From Zygnema cylindricum (taxonomy: Eukaryota; Streptophyta; Zygnematophyceae; Zygnematales; Zygnemataceae): a stretch of 39,257 nucleotides of DNA. Positions 10,106 to 19,805 of this stretch are shown piece after piece (position 1 is the stretch's first letter; each line of letters starts with the position of its first letter). The notes under the pieces were generated by a model. The model was not told the origin of the DNA. It saw only the letters and a list, made by a program, of their open reading frames with translations, and did not search any database. Location of the stretch: assembly GCA_037447655.1 (NCBI GenBank), contig JBBHKE010000626.1, forward strand, positions 1-39,257, written 5' to 3'. The position numbers and the translations under genes are program-made.

Positions 10106-10555
10106 CCAAATACTCCAAGACTTGAGTTATTTACATTTAACAGAAAAAACAGGGAAGAGAAAAGAAGACGGAATAAAAAATTGAAACTAAAAAATGCCTT
10201 TCGGCTTTCATGAATTATATATTCTCACTATTGTTTTACTCCTAGAAGAAAAAAAGGGATAAAAATGGCGAAACAATCAGAAATTAAAACTGGTGAAAGT
10301 GCAACTAAAGTGTTATAAATGATAAAATTTCACCATTTGCTCCAGAAACTAAGTTACTCATATCTCACAAAACAAAAAGGAAACAGAAATGGAGACTGGA
10401 TTAGAAATTGAAACTGAAAAGCAAAATTGGAATTTTCTCACCATTTACTCTAAAACTTGAGTTTCTTAAATCTCATGGGAGACACATGTGGAGACAAAAT
10501 TGGAGCAATAAAACTAAAAAATGTCATCGAAGTGTTATAAAATAAAACTTCTCAC
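10106..10555 (-). repeat. ~110-bp intronic tandem repeat ending in a donor-like site
   Basis: Read on the minus strand, GTGAG-type words closing similar blocks recur at 10555, 10441, about 10333 (degenerate, GTGAAA), 10228 and 10106, spaced 105-122 bases. The blocks share a pyrimidine-rich stretch, CTCAAGTTTTGGAG-like sequence and ATGGTGAGAA. The first GTGAG is the donor of proposed exon 3, so the array may be a duplicated exon/intron boundary. Confidence 0.65.
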
Positions 10556-10648
10556 CATTTTCTCCAAAACTTGAGTCTCTCCCTTGACTAAGTCCAAACC
10601 AAAGCCGCCATGCTGACCCGTCTCCCGCTTGCCATTCTTCCCAAGGAG
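10556..10648 (-). CDS. Proposed exon 3 of the F-box/LRR gene
   Basis: The acceptor TTTTTTGTTTTACAG precedes 10648 and the donor ATG/GTGAGAAG follows 10556. It is 93 bases, so phase 1 is carried through. In the phase required by exon 2 the frame is open and Trp/Gly-rich (PWEEWQAGDGSAWRLWFGLS). A second frame is also open, so the reading frame rests on the neighbouring phases. No domain is recognised. Confidence 0.42.
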
Positions 10649-10825
10649 CTGTAAAACAAAAAATAAGAAAAAACAAAATAATATTCACTATAATCTTTTT
10701 CTTTTATATGTCGGAGACTGGATAAAGATAACAAGACCATCTTAACCCCTTAAGAGCTGTTTTCGTATATGAAATTTGAAAATGTAAGAGATAAGCGATA
10801 AGATAAGAGATAAGATTTTTCTTAC

Positions 10826-11062
10826 ATGTCATATGGAGAGTTTCCACGAGTGGACATGGACCCCTCGAAAGTTGAACCAATGAGGGTTCATAAAATCGTC
10901 TGGGCAGCGAAAAAAAAGGAGCTTTTGAGGAAGTGACCCAAAAAGTATCGGGTACCGACAAACCCAAAAACTTCATTCCTCCTCTTTCTTTAACCGCTTC
11001 TACTATTGCTTCAATTCCTTCGACAATTCCTTCCGTAGGAGAAAAGTAATCCACTTGACCGT
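10826..11062 (-). CDS. Proposed exon 2 of the F-box/LRR gene (LRR continuation)
   Basis: The acceptor CGTTTTTCAG precedes 11062 and the donor GACAT/GTAAGA follows 10826. Joined to exon 1, the split codon completes Tyr and the leucine-rich repeat continues: exon 1 ends with SLTSLHLN and this exon carries GIVEGIEAIVEAVKERGG followed by MKFLGLS, the helix-then-strand pattern of the preceding repeats. A later PLVETLHMT looks like another repeat strand. The rejoined repeat register is good support for the acceptor; the donor is less certain. 237 bases, phase 1 in and phase 1 out. Confidence 0.6.
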
Positions 11063-11338
11063 CTGAAAAACGAAAGGTACAAGACAAAAAGTACAAAAAA
11101 AACAAAAAATCAGTCACTTTCTTTGTTTTACCATTTCTACTATGCATCAAGACCTTCTACTACTTGTTACATAGGAGAAAAGTAACCCACATGACCATTT
11201 GATAAAAAGAAGTACGAAGACAAGGAATAAAAAATAAGTCTCCTTCTTTGTTTAACCACTTATACTTTTGCTTCAATTCCTTCAACAATAAAAAAGCGAG
11301 GACTGGAGGGAGAAAAAGACTTGTGAGAGAGCTGTTAT

Positions 11339-11420
11339 AGAGAGAGAGAGAGAGAGAAACAGAGAGAAGGGCGGGGGGAGAGAGAGAGAAAGAGAATGAG
11401 AGAGAGAGAGAGAAAGAGGA
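11339..11420. repeat. (GA)n microsatellite in intron 1
   Basis: GAGA-rich run within the proposed first intron (11063-11459). If the donor at 11459 is ignored, exon 1 appears to run on into a Ser/Leu-rich tail that is only translated CT repeat. The tail is therefore intronic. Confidence 0.85.
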
Positions 11421-11459
11421 GGAAAGAAAGGAAAAGGGTGGAGGGAGAAAAAAACTTAC

Positions 11460-12909
11460 AATTCAAGTGAAGACTTGTGAGAGAGTCGTTATTTCGAAGA
11501 GCAGAAGCTATGGCCATGAAGCCTTTTTGGGTCACGACCAACTGCTTCAAATCAAGCTCCAAAAGGGTTTTATTCTTATGTAAAGCCTCTGATAATGCCA
11601 CAACATCGTTTTCTGTCATACCATGTGACTGAAAAAACTTCAATCTTGTATTCCTCGCTAAAGCACTTGCCAAACTAGACACCTTTGTGCCCGTATTTAA
11701 GACAAGCTCCTCGAGAAAAAAGTTTTCCGAAATTATTTCTTCCAGTCCCATTTCTCCTCCGAGCGGAAAATCGCACTTGACAAGTTCTAATCTCCGAATC
11801 GTTGAATTTTGAGTCGTCATAAGTCTCTTAAGAGGACGCAAATGGAGTGGAGACTGAAATTCAGCGTACTTTATTTGTAAAACTTGTAAGAGAGAATTTC
11901 CCTCCAAGGAATCCACTAAATTTTCTAGCATCATTCCCAAATGGAGTACGTTGCAATGGAGAAAAACAAGATAAAGCTCCTCCAGATTGTCGTTTTTTTC
12001 AAGGGAGGAAAGAAGCGAAGGCCACGTTTGTTCGACAGAAAACAGTTCGATGTACAGAGCGCGAATTTTTATCGAAGGAATTTCACAATTTAAGACAGAA
12101 AACAGTGTGGACCATTCATGACCTGACAACTGGCTTGTCGTTTCTCCTTTGTCTTCTTCTGTCGACCAGTCAACTTCCAAATCGAGTTCGATACTCGGAC
12201 TGATAAAGGGTCTATTATTGTTTCTAAATCTCAGGTTGTTTGATTTTTGCCTTTTTTCAGTAAAAGAATCCAGAGGACCGAAATACTCCATAGGAATCAT
12301 TTGCCCTAATCCTCCCACATTTTGTGACGTGACGTCACTTATGTCTTCTTCTACATCACTGACCACATTTCCTCCTGCTAATACAAAATCCTCCTCGATC
12401 GAGGAACCAGCAGAAGAAGACAAAAGCAATGGACCAGCATTCGACCGGTTTTCGTCTCTTTCCTCGGAAAGATTTCTATTTCCGTACTTTAACTCAACAC
12501 TATATAAATAAACAAGTTCAGAAAGGACTTCTGCGGTTACCAACGGCCGACCAAACCGTCCGCCGATCACTTTTAGGGTTTCTAACTGAAAACAGAACCG
12601 CAACGACGGAATCAAATTCCGTAAATCCAGTTTCCATGCGCCAGTTAAATTGAGATGGCGTAAGCCATAGGTAAAACTACCGGGAAAGGGAGGGGAGGAG
12701 AGAGATAAGGACATGAGACGCTGGATTTGGAGAGAGGAGAGATCAGGAGCTTCAGTTAGGTCAATGGTGTCATAAAGAGAAGGATGACGAAGAAGAATTC
12801 GCCACGTGGCACAGACTGACTGGCAGGAAATACGGTGAAGGAGAGGGAGAAGTCGAAAGATTTGGAGAGAGACATCGTCGGGAAGAGAAAGGATAGGGCA
12901 AGAGTCGGC

Positions 12910-12912
<3 letters not shown>
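11460..12912 (-). CDS. F-box/leucine-rich-repeat protein, exon 1
   Basis: ATG at 12912-12910; 484 codons plus one base to the donor AATT/GTAAGT at 11459. An N-terminal F-box motif (about residues 7-47) is visible: LSLPDDVSLQIFRLLP, then CQSVCATWRILLRHPSLYDT. F-boxes bind Skp1 and place the protein in an SCF ubiquitin-ligase. Leucine-rich repeats follow (LRHLNLTG, LETLKVIGG, LEELYLVFLHC, LLQVLQIKY, IRRLELVKC, LEELVLNTG), then two regular RNase-inhibitor-type repeats (NDVVALSEALHKNKTLLELDL, split here as NDVVALSEALHKNK and TLLELDL; GFMAIASALRNND and SLTSLHLN). Residues about 160-260 are acidic/Ser-rich and probably disordered. The substrate is unknown. A 42-base (CT)n tract sits directly before the ATG in gene orientation. 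Confidence 0.88.

Positions 12913-12913
<1 letters not shown>

Positions 12914-12955
<42 letters not shown>
12914..12955. repeat. (GA)n/(CT)n microsatellite at the 5' end of the F-box gene
   Basis: Perfect dinucleotide run ending two bases before the ATG on the minus strand. CT-rich 5' leaders are common in plant genes, so this is probably transcribed leader. The region 12956-13370, with TTTAGGGTTTGG on the plus strand at about 13092, is the likely promoter side, but no TATA element is called. Confidence 0.9.
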
Positions 12956-12957
<2 letters not shown>

Positions 12958-13375
12958 GCACCAAGATTCAGTATCGTACTTAGAAAGAGTACTCCGGAGT
13001 TCACAGCTAAGGACAGAAATGACGAAGTAAGATTTTTAAGTTCAGTACTGTAGAGTTACAAGATCAAGAATCAAGAAAGCTGAAATAAAATTTAGGGTTT
13101 GGTTGTAAACTTGCAACACAGAGCTTGTGAGCAGAAACAGAGTTGTAGCTGAATACCTCCACTAACTACCGTACAGTACTTTGAATTGTACTGCATTCAG
13201 TTTTGAGCTGAACCTTGCGTTTTTTCTGTGATTTTAAAGCTGAAAAGGATGAAATGAATAGAGGTAGAGAAAGAAGCCTTGTTGAAGCTCTTTGTAATAT
13301 TTGTTTCATTTTCCACTCTTTTTTTGTACTTTTCCTCTGGTTTTGACTTTGTCGAAGCAGCATAGACACTAGACA

Positions 13376-13411
13376 GTCCTGTACTGTACAGTACAGTACT
13401 GTACTGTACTT
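13376..13411. repeat. Palindromic GTACT/AGTAC cluster
   Basis: Reiterated CTGTACTGTACAGTACAG giving near-perfect dyad symmetry of about 34 bases. It is one of the densest clusters of the GTAC word that recurs throughout the window. Confidence 0.85.
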
Positions 13412-13413
13412 TT

Positions 13414-13704
13414 GACTGTGTACGAAGTACTAAATTACATGGTCACCGTACGACTATGACAAAAAAAATTTAAGTATTACAGTTATGACTGTGTATGTAG
13501 TACAAAAGTACATGGTTACCGTACGACTATGACAATGAAATTTTAAGTATTACAGTTATGACTCTGTAGGAAGTACAAAAGTACATGGTTACCGTACGAC
13601 TATGACAATGAAATTTTAAGTATTACAGTTATGACTCTGTAGGAAGTACAAAAGTACATGGTTACGTACGACTGTGACAATGAATTCGTAAGTATTACAG
13701 TTAC
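13414..13704. repeat. 73-bp tandem array, 4 units
   Basis: Units start at 13414, 13487, 13560 and 13633 (GACTSTGTA...), share CATGGTTACCGTACGACT and GTATTACAGTTAT, and are nearly identical; the last unit is slightly shorter. It lies 500-800 bases upstream of the F-box start. The sequence from 13705 to 14104 holds no recognisable gene. Confidence 0.93.
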
Positions 13705-14125
13705 TGCTAATTGCATTGTAGCGAATTATTTCCAATACATGTTGTTGAAATACATATCCTGCTTCATATCTAGGTGCTCCGGTTGTCGTAAATCTTATTT
13801 TTTCCTTTTTTTTGTCGTTCCGACCTACTGTATCGCAAAAGAGATGAAACATGAGCAAACGCGTTAGGTGGTACATACATGTTTAGGCCGCTTCTCCATC
13901 AGGCGCCGACAGTAATCGTACAAAAACGTTTACTGGCACTAATATTTCGTTCACTTCTCCATCAGGTCGTGTCAGCAATGAAATCTATCGCGTATGTGCT
14001 TTATTTCGATTGGTGCACGTAGGTTCCTCTTTTGACGGCGAACATAGTCAAAGATTCCAAAAGCAGAATATCAAAACTTGTATCCGTACAGCCAGCCGCA
14101 AAATTACACCGCGAATCGTAATTAG

Positions 14126-15020
14126 TAGTGTTGTGTATCGGTAAGGATTTGCCGATAACCGATATGGGCCTTTTTTCGAGTATCCGATAATCGATATATT
14201 GGTACGATATATCGACATCGGTCTTATCGCCGATAAGTAGCCGATAATATCGGGTACTTATCGGCGATAATGCCGATAACGATAATTATCGGCGATAACT
14301 GTACGGACCGTACAGATAAATGTACGGTCTGCACACTCAACTGTTCGTCATATTCTCCGGACGTGTACAAGCATAGAAAGTACCGTAGCCGCCATGAAAT
14401 ATGTACGATTTTGATACGGATCCAGTAAAAACGATGTACCTTTCACATCCGACGCCATGGCTTTGTCCCTTAATTCCTTGAGATCCACTAAGGACCTGCC
14501 ACGTGTCAATATGTCGGCTTTTTTGGCAAAAGCTGCCAAAAGAGCCATTCCGGGATGCCGGCGCTCACGCTGGCCCGTCCGTTCGTATTTTCTCATACCA
14601 AGTCGTCCGTTCGATTCAGGCGGCGCGCAGAATGTTATTTTGCGTCCGTTGTACTTTTGTGTCCGCCGTCCTTTTCCAGTTCCAAGTTCACCAATTTTTT
14701 AGTAAATTTCCGTACGTCGCCGTAAAATTTTTGTTCAGTTAACCGGCCAACGTTTATGTGCCACGTTTACCGTAATAAATTGCAGTTAAACTGTAACGGA
14801 ACAGATTTTTATACGTGGCATGCCACGCTATATAAAATCAGTAAAATAATACAGTATGTTATAAAGTACTATTGTACGCATACTATATATTTTTTAAGTT
14901 ATCGCCGATATGGAATTTGTTGGTCCCAGACCGATATATCGGAAGCTCTGACCGTTCGATAACCGATAACTATCGGTATCGGTGTTATCGCGATAAGTTT
15001 TCTACCGATACACAACACTA
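14126..15020. mobile_element. hAT-like non-autonomous element 1
   Basis: Termini TAGTGTTGTGTATCGGTA and TACCGATACACAACACTA are perfect inverted repeats, and the 8-base duplication GTAATTAG flanks both ends (14118-14125 and 15021-15028). An 8-bp duplication and TAGTG-type ends are characteristic of hAT transposons. The interior is CGATA-rich near the ends. The short open frames in the middle (minus strand 14348-14596) match a similarly placed frame in element 2, but I recognise no transposase motif. Confidence 0.88.
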
Positions 15021-15404
15021 GTAATTAGAGTAATGAAAAAATTAGAGTACAAAAACTAAAAAAACAAATTAGAGTAACGAACGCTAATTTATGTGATAGA
15101 GCTGTTTCAACTATGAAGTTTAAAGTACTGTACTCTAATTTGGCACGCTAATATCCTCTATTGTAAATAAGGTATTCAAACAGAATTTGGCAAAACGTAC
15201 AGTTGATCGTCACTATTGACGTTTGCACTACGCGGTTTGTTAAAACGCAGTTACATGATAACGGCCTGTATTAAATCATTATTTGTACTTTTTTACTTAA
15301 TAAAGTACAATTTGCACGGTCGGAAGTCATCCGTACTCCACACTATTTAAAACGAACCTATATTGTAATTAAAAAGGCTAATTAAACTTTACCTTAAATA
15401 GAAT

Positions 15405-16302
15405 TAGTGTTGTGTATCGGTAAGGATTTGCCGATAACCGATATGGGCCTTTTTTCGGGGACCCGATAATCGATATATTGGTACGATATATCGCTATCGG
15501 TCTTATCGCCGATAAGAAACCGATAATATCGGCTATTTATCGGCGATAATGCCGATAACGATAACTATCGGCGATAACTGTACGAGCCGTACAGATAAAT
15601 GTACGGCATGTACACTCAACTGTACGTCTTATTCCCCCAACGCGCCCTACTCACAACCCCCGAGGTACCTACCAATCAGATCATTTGTACAAGCCGAAAG
15701 ACAGTAGCCGGTATAAGATGTGTACGAATTTAGTACGGCTCTAGTTAAAACGATGTACTGTACCTTTCAGATCTGACGTCGTGGCTTTGTCCTTTTATTT
15801 TTTGGATCCACTGGAAACCTGCCACGTGTCAATCCGCCGACTTTTTTGGCAAAAGCCGCCAAAAAAGCCATTCCGAGATGCCGGCGCTCACGCTGACCGT
15901 CCGATCGTATTTTCTCATTGAATGTCGTCCGTTCGATTCCAGCGGCGCGCATAATGTTATTTTGCATCCGTTGTACGTTGTGTCCGCCGTCTTTATACCG
16001 TTCCATGATAATCAGTTTATCGGTACAATATTGTACGTTCCCGTAAAATTTATGTTCGGTTAACCGCCCAAAAAGTACTACAAAGTGCAACGTATTTTTT
16101 CGTCAAATTCCGTACATTTCCCGTAAACAACCGTACATTTCTCGTAAATTTACCGTTCAGTTTACCGGATAGAAAGCACTCCGGACATAAAGTACAGAAA
16201 GTACAGAAATTACAAATATATCGGGACCGCTGACCGTTCGATAACTGATAATTATCGGTATCGGTGTTATCGCGATAAATTTTTTACCGATACACAACAC
16301 TA
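15405..16302. mobile_element. hAT-like non-autonomous element 2
   Basis: Same termini and nearly the same length as element 1 (898 against 895). Perfect 8-base duplication AATAGAAT at 15397-15404 and 16303-16310. The middle shares TTTTTTGGCAAAAGC and GCCATTCC words with element 1. The different target site shows it inserted independently rather than by tandem duplication. Confidence 0.88.
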
Positions 16303-16410
16303 AATAGAATAATAAAAAATTAAAATCATCTACTCTATTTCATGTGATAGAGTTGAAATTTTGAGCGACCGAATAAGAGTAATTTACTCTAATTACGATT
16401 CACGGTGTAC

Positions 16411-16900
16411 AGTACATGCGTTTACAATTTGTACGTTTGTGTTTTGTTCTTTTTGTCGTTGTTTTGTCATTCCTGCTTCATCGTGGCGCCGCAAATTCGG
16501 GATGTCAACGGATGGTCGAGGAGGCGTCAAGGCACATTCTTCGACAAACATTTTCTCGTTGTTTTCGTTGGATTTGATTCCCACTTGTCCGAAGGCGCGT
16601 GGCAAATGTCCGAAGGCGCGTGGTTCGTACGTGACCTTTCCACGCGTAAACATTTTACACGTCCGGTGATTGGCTAGTGTCCTCCTTGAGGAGAGTAGCT
16701 AATCACTAGACGGAGTGACCTTTTGCTTCGAAAATTCATAATCGGACGGTCGACGTTGTTGCCCAAAAATTTGGAGAATCTTGACGAATCCTCAGTAATC
16801 ATATTTAATGAAAAAAAAAGTACGGAAATGAGCTGGATATCTACGAAAATGTACTTTTTCTAGTAAACAACCCCATTTTGCGCCTGATAGAGGTTCACCC
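16411..16900. mobile_element. Truncated Tourist-like element
   Basis: The right part (AATCGGACGGTCGACGTTG, TTGGAGAATCTTGACG, then CCTGATAGAGGTTCACCC/TTA) resembles the right half of the element at 1257-1899. The matching left terminus is not visible, so it is truncated or rearranged. CCACGCGT and repeated TCCGAAGGCGCGTGG words are also shared in part with that element. Confidence 0.5.
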
Positions 16901-16978
16901 TTAGTGCAAGTTTTGTACATTACATACGGATTCGCTATTACAGTAGAAAACAATATTAGTGTAGATAGACAGGTACTG

Positions 16979-17236
16979 TACACCGCGAATCGTAATTAGA
17001 GTAAATTACTCTAATTCGGTCGCTCGAAATTTCGACTCTATCACATGAAATAGAGTAAATGATTCTAATTTTTTCATTATTCTATTTAAGGTAAATTTTA
17101 ATAAGCGTTTTTAATTATAATATAGGTCCGTTTTAAATAGTGTGGAATACGAACGACCTCCGACCGTGCAAAATTGTACTTTATTAAGTAAAAAGTACAA
17201 ATAATGATTTAATACAGGCCGTTATCATGTAACCTT
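16979..17236. mobile_element. Truncated family B MITE, copy 3
   Basis: Starts TA/CACCGCGAATCGTAATTAG and follows the family B interior to CCGTTATCATGTAAC, where similarity stops. The next sequence shows LTR-like similarity, suggesting the break was caused by insertion of the old LTR or by a later deletion. Confidence 0.65.
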
Positions 17237-17237
17237 A

Positions 17238-17634
17238 GCCTTATCTATTAAGAACTAACGAAACGATATAAGTATTACGTTTCACGCATATTTATCTATT
17301 TGTTAAACGGGCTAATTTGCAGCAAACTAACGAAAACACGCATTAATCAATTCATGTATGGAAGCGAATCGAAGCCGCATAAATACAAATGATTGGACGA
17401 CCACAATTGCAGCCGCTACCCGCAATAAAATTTCGGCGGCCTTTGAACATAGCGTCACGCGACGCCACGTGGCACCATACTATTGGATATCGGAGAAGAT
17501 GGGAGGAGGAACCATGGCTCCCGTTTTGACAGGCGTCAGTTTATAAGCCATGTCGTACAATGGCCGTGCAATAAGTACATCGCCTAATGTACCTTGTTGT
17601 ACTATATAGTGTTTATATTGGACTAAGGTTTAGT
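17238..17634 (+). mobile_element. Left part of an older, diverged copia LTR (target of element 1)
   Basis: Shares ordered words with the middle of the element 1 LTR: GCCACGTGGC, CATACTATTGGAT, CCATGTCGTACA, then GTGCAATAAGTACA. The remainder of the same LTR appears after element 1 at 24107-24397. The left edge is uncertain; similarity is clear only from about 17450. Confidence 0.5.
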
Positions 17635-18690
17635 TGTAGAAATTAATGGTCCATTTGAAGTATTTTCTAGGTCTAAATAGAAATATTGAAAGAAGTTGAG
17701 GCAGTCTACCTCTAACTTCTCTCTCCAACTCTCAAACTTGTCGCAGTCACTGAAAAATTGGAGAAGAAGCTAGAGCCATGGCTACCTAGGCTATCCTAAA
17801 GTTTACAGGGATTATATATTAGTTAGGGGTTTATTTACTAAAAGAAAAGTGTCGGCTACAGGATTTGATCCTTGTACCTACCGGCCGGCAGACAGCCTGT
17901 AGCCGGTAGCCTTAGCCGTTAAGTCAATATCGAGTGTTACGTAATACAGGGTTTGATATTTAATATAATATTATCAAGTAGGAAAATTCATTTAACTATA
18001 ACTGTTTACGAGAGACATAGATCCATAATTGTAAAATTACGGATTGCGGAACGGATAAGAAACCAATACCGCGCATTTGTTTCTTTATAGAAAAAAATAC
18101 CGCACATGTGTTTATTACGGCTACGATTAAATATGAATTTAATCGGACGGCCGGAATTAAGGTCGAGATCACGGAGGAGGATTTCGGCGGTTTGTGGACA
18201 TCGCCACATCGGATGACACGTGGCGGAATTACATTGGATCGCGGCATCTCCGAGGATTACGGGAGCGAATTCGGACATACCACGTGTCAACATTTAGGCC
18301 ATGTCGTACAGTGTTCGTACATAAAGTACACCAGCAGCTGTACTTTTGTGTACAGAATTGCATTCTGATTGGCTCCATACATCAGTAGATAGAGTCTGTG
18401 AGAGAGATAGGACTTAGAAAAATTAGGAGATAGGACCCTCTCTCTCAGAGAGCTTCTGTACAAAAGGTAAACTTTGACCCTCCATAACTTACTGCTCAGG
18501 GGAGCAAATTCAGAGATTCTTTTTGCTATCGACTCAAGGGAGTCTTCTCTACACATGGGTGAAGTTGGTCAGAGTTATTGTTTGATAGGGTGGTAGTTGT
18601 TTTTGCTGAAACACAAAGGGGTCAGGGTTATCCTAGAGGCTTCTTGGAAGCTGTCCACTCTGAGGACTTATGGAGGTCTCAGAGTTTTTA
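17635..18690 (+). repeat. 5' LTR of copia element 1
   Basis: Starts TGTAGAAATTAATGG, and its end near 18690 is inferred by alignment with element 2. It contains two CACGTG boxes (18217-18222, 18281-18286), a GTAC hairpin at 18317-18353, and a tRNA-like stretch in antisense (about 17855-17930). Confidence 0.9.
18217..18353 (+). promoter_or_regulatory. Candidate LTR control region: G-boxes and GTAC hairpin
   Basis: Two CACGTG cores are followed by the inverted repeat GTACATAAAGTACA ... TGTACTTTTGTGTAC (18317-18353). CACGTG is the core bound by plant bZIP/bHLH factors and GTAC is the core bound by SBP-box factors; both are known properties of those families. That they act here is inference. The 3' LTR has the same arrangement (hairpin 23727-23763). 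Confidence 0.4.
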
Positions 18691-18691
18691 A

Positions 18692-18705
18692 GTTATGGGC
18701 CCACC
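18692..18705 (+). other. Primer-binding site of element 1 (initiator tRNA anticodon arm)
   Basis: GTTATGGGCCCACC directly after the 5' LTR is complementary to GGTGGGCCCATAAC, the anticodon stem-loop of eukaryotic initiator tRNA-Met. The usual plant retroelement site, complementary to the tRNA 3' end (TGGTATCAGAGC-like), is absent. Half-tRNA priming of this type is established for Drosophila copia and yeast Ty5. Confidence 0.8.
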
Positions 18706-19782
18706 CTCTAGGGTACCTATCTTTAATGGAACTGGCTTCATATACTGGGAAAGTATGATGATAGGAGATCTATGCGAAAAAAGATTTTGGGGGATAGTGA
18801 GTGGACGGTTGGGGCGTCAACCAAGTCTTGGAATACCTCCAGGGTTTGGAGGAAGCAGATTCACCAGGAAAGAGGATCCACCTTCAACGGAGGAAACAAA
18901 AGAATGAGAGGTGGTGGACAAAGGAAAGGAGAAGGAGGTGACCACACCGATAGCAACAGGTTCGGCATTCATGTCACCTATTCCAAGGAACGAGGAGAAT
19001 GATACTGAAACCTGGGACTTCAACAATATGGCGGCAAAGCACTTGATCCTACGCCATCTCACTCAAGGACTTGCATGTCCTCATTTGCAGGTAGAAAGGG
19101 CATCCGATCTTTGGATGGCTCTTATAGAGATGTACCGAAGTGGTACGATTCAGCAACAACAGTTGGCTGATCAGAAAGTTAAGGAGTATGTATACAAAGG
19201 GGGGAAGATGTTGGATTTTTGCAATGAGCTTGCTACACTCTTCATCGAGCTAGAGAGTGCGGGAAAAGATTTTAGTGAAAAAGAAAGGTTAACTGTTTAC
19301 TGAGGAAGTTACCCGATGAGTTCGAGAACATAGTCAACCGTGTGCAGGACTTGCCGGACTCAAGGTGGATATGGAACTCAGTGGTAGGGATGATTGTCGT
19401 TCGAGAGAATACGATTGAGATCCGAAGGGGAGGAAAGAGTGGACAAGCCTTAGCAACTAGGACCGATTGGAGGAACAAAGATTCCCGGAAACCGGTTGAA
19501 AACTATGGGGGGAGGGAGCAAAAAAATCAGACCGACGAGTTCGGACCAAGGGCTCCCAAAGGTTTATGTCATTTTTGTAAGAAACCTGGGCACTATATGG
19601 CAGAGTGCACTAAGCTAACCGAGCTTTGGTTAAAGGAGGGGCAGACCGGTGGTACCGCGAGAGGAAAGAAAAAGGCCCTTGTGACACAGGTACATGAGGC
19701 GGAATCCGAGGACGAGGACGATGAGCTATTTTTAGATGAGGAGTTGGAGGCGAAAAACGAGGTTGAAATTCCACGAAGGTAG
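18695..19782 (+). pseudogene. gag: gag of copia element 1 (broken)
   Basis: The frame starts at the ATG inside the primer site (18695); an in-frame TAA at 18689-18691 rules out extension into the LTR. It begins MGPPSRVPIFNGTGFIYW, the FNG..Y.W start typical of copia Gag. An in-frame TGA at 18905-18907 interrupts it; element 2 has GGA there. The capsid-like part (TWDFNNMAAKHLILRHLT..., SDLWMALIEMY) runs to 19303, where a one-base loss near 19285 shifts the frame. The frame from 19342 carries the nucleocapsid zinc knuckle CHFCKKPGHYMAEC (19567-19608, CX2CX4HX4C) and an acidic tail. Confidence 0.88.
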
Positions 19783-19805
19783 AAATGTGCTTACGGTGGA
19801 TTTAA

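Larger units (their letters stand above)
14105..16409. mobile_element. Family B MITE (copy 2) split by two hAT-like insertions
   Basis: Outer termini CACCGCGAATCGTAATTAG at the left and CTAATTACGATTCACGGTG at the right are flanked by TA. Removing the two nested insertions and one copy of each target duplication leaves roughly 500 bases, in line with copy 1 (about 580). Its interior (TTTACTTAATAAAGTACAAT, CGGCCTGTATTAAATCA) is found inverted in the copies at 16979 and 36474. Confidence 0.75.

Noticed and set aside
11335-11459. C-terminal Ser/Leu-rich tail of the F-box frame as protein
   Set aside because: A consensus donor GTAAGT precedes it, the tail is a CT microsatellite, and splicing to exon 2 restores the leucine-rich repeat.
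13414-13704. Regular 73-bp units as a CRISPR array
   Set aside because: Units are near-identical along their whole length with no unique spacers, in a eukaryotic context.
18006-18556. Several 60-95-residue frames in the LTRs of element 1
   Set aside because: They lie on both strands inside non-coding LTR sequence, show no domain, and are not preserved in the diverged LTRs of element 2.
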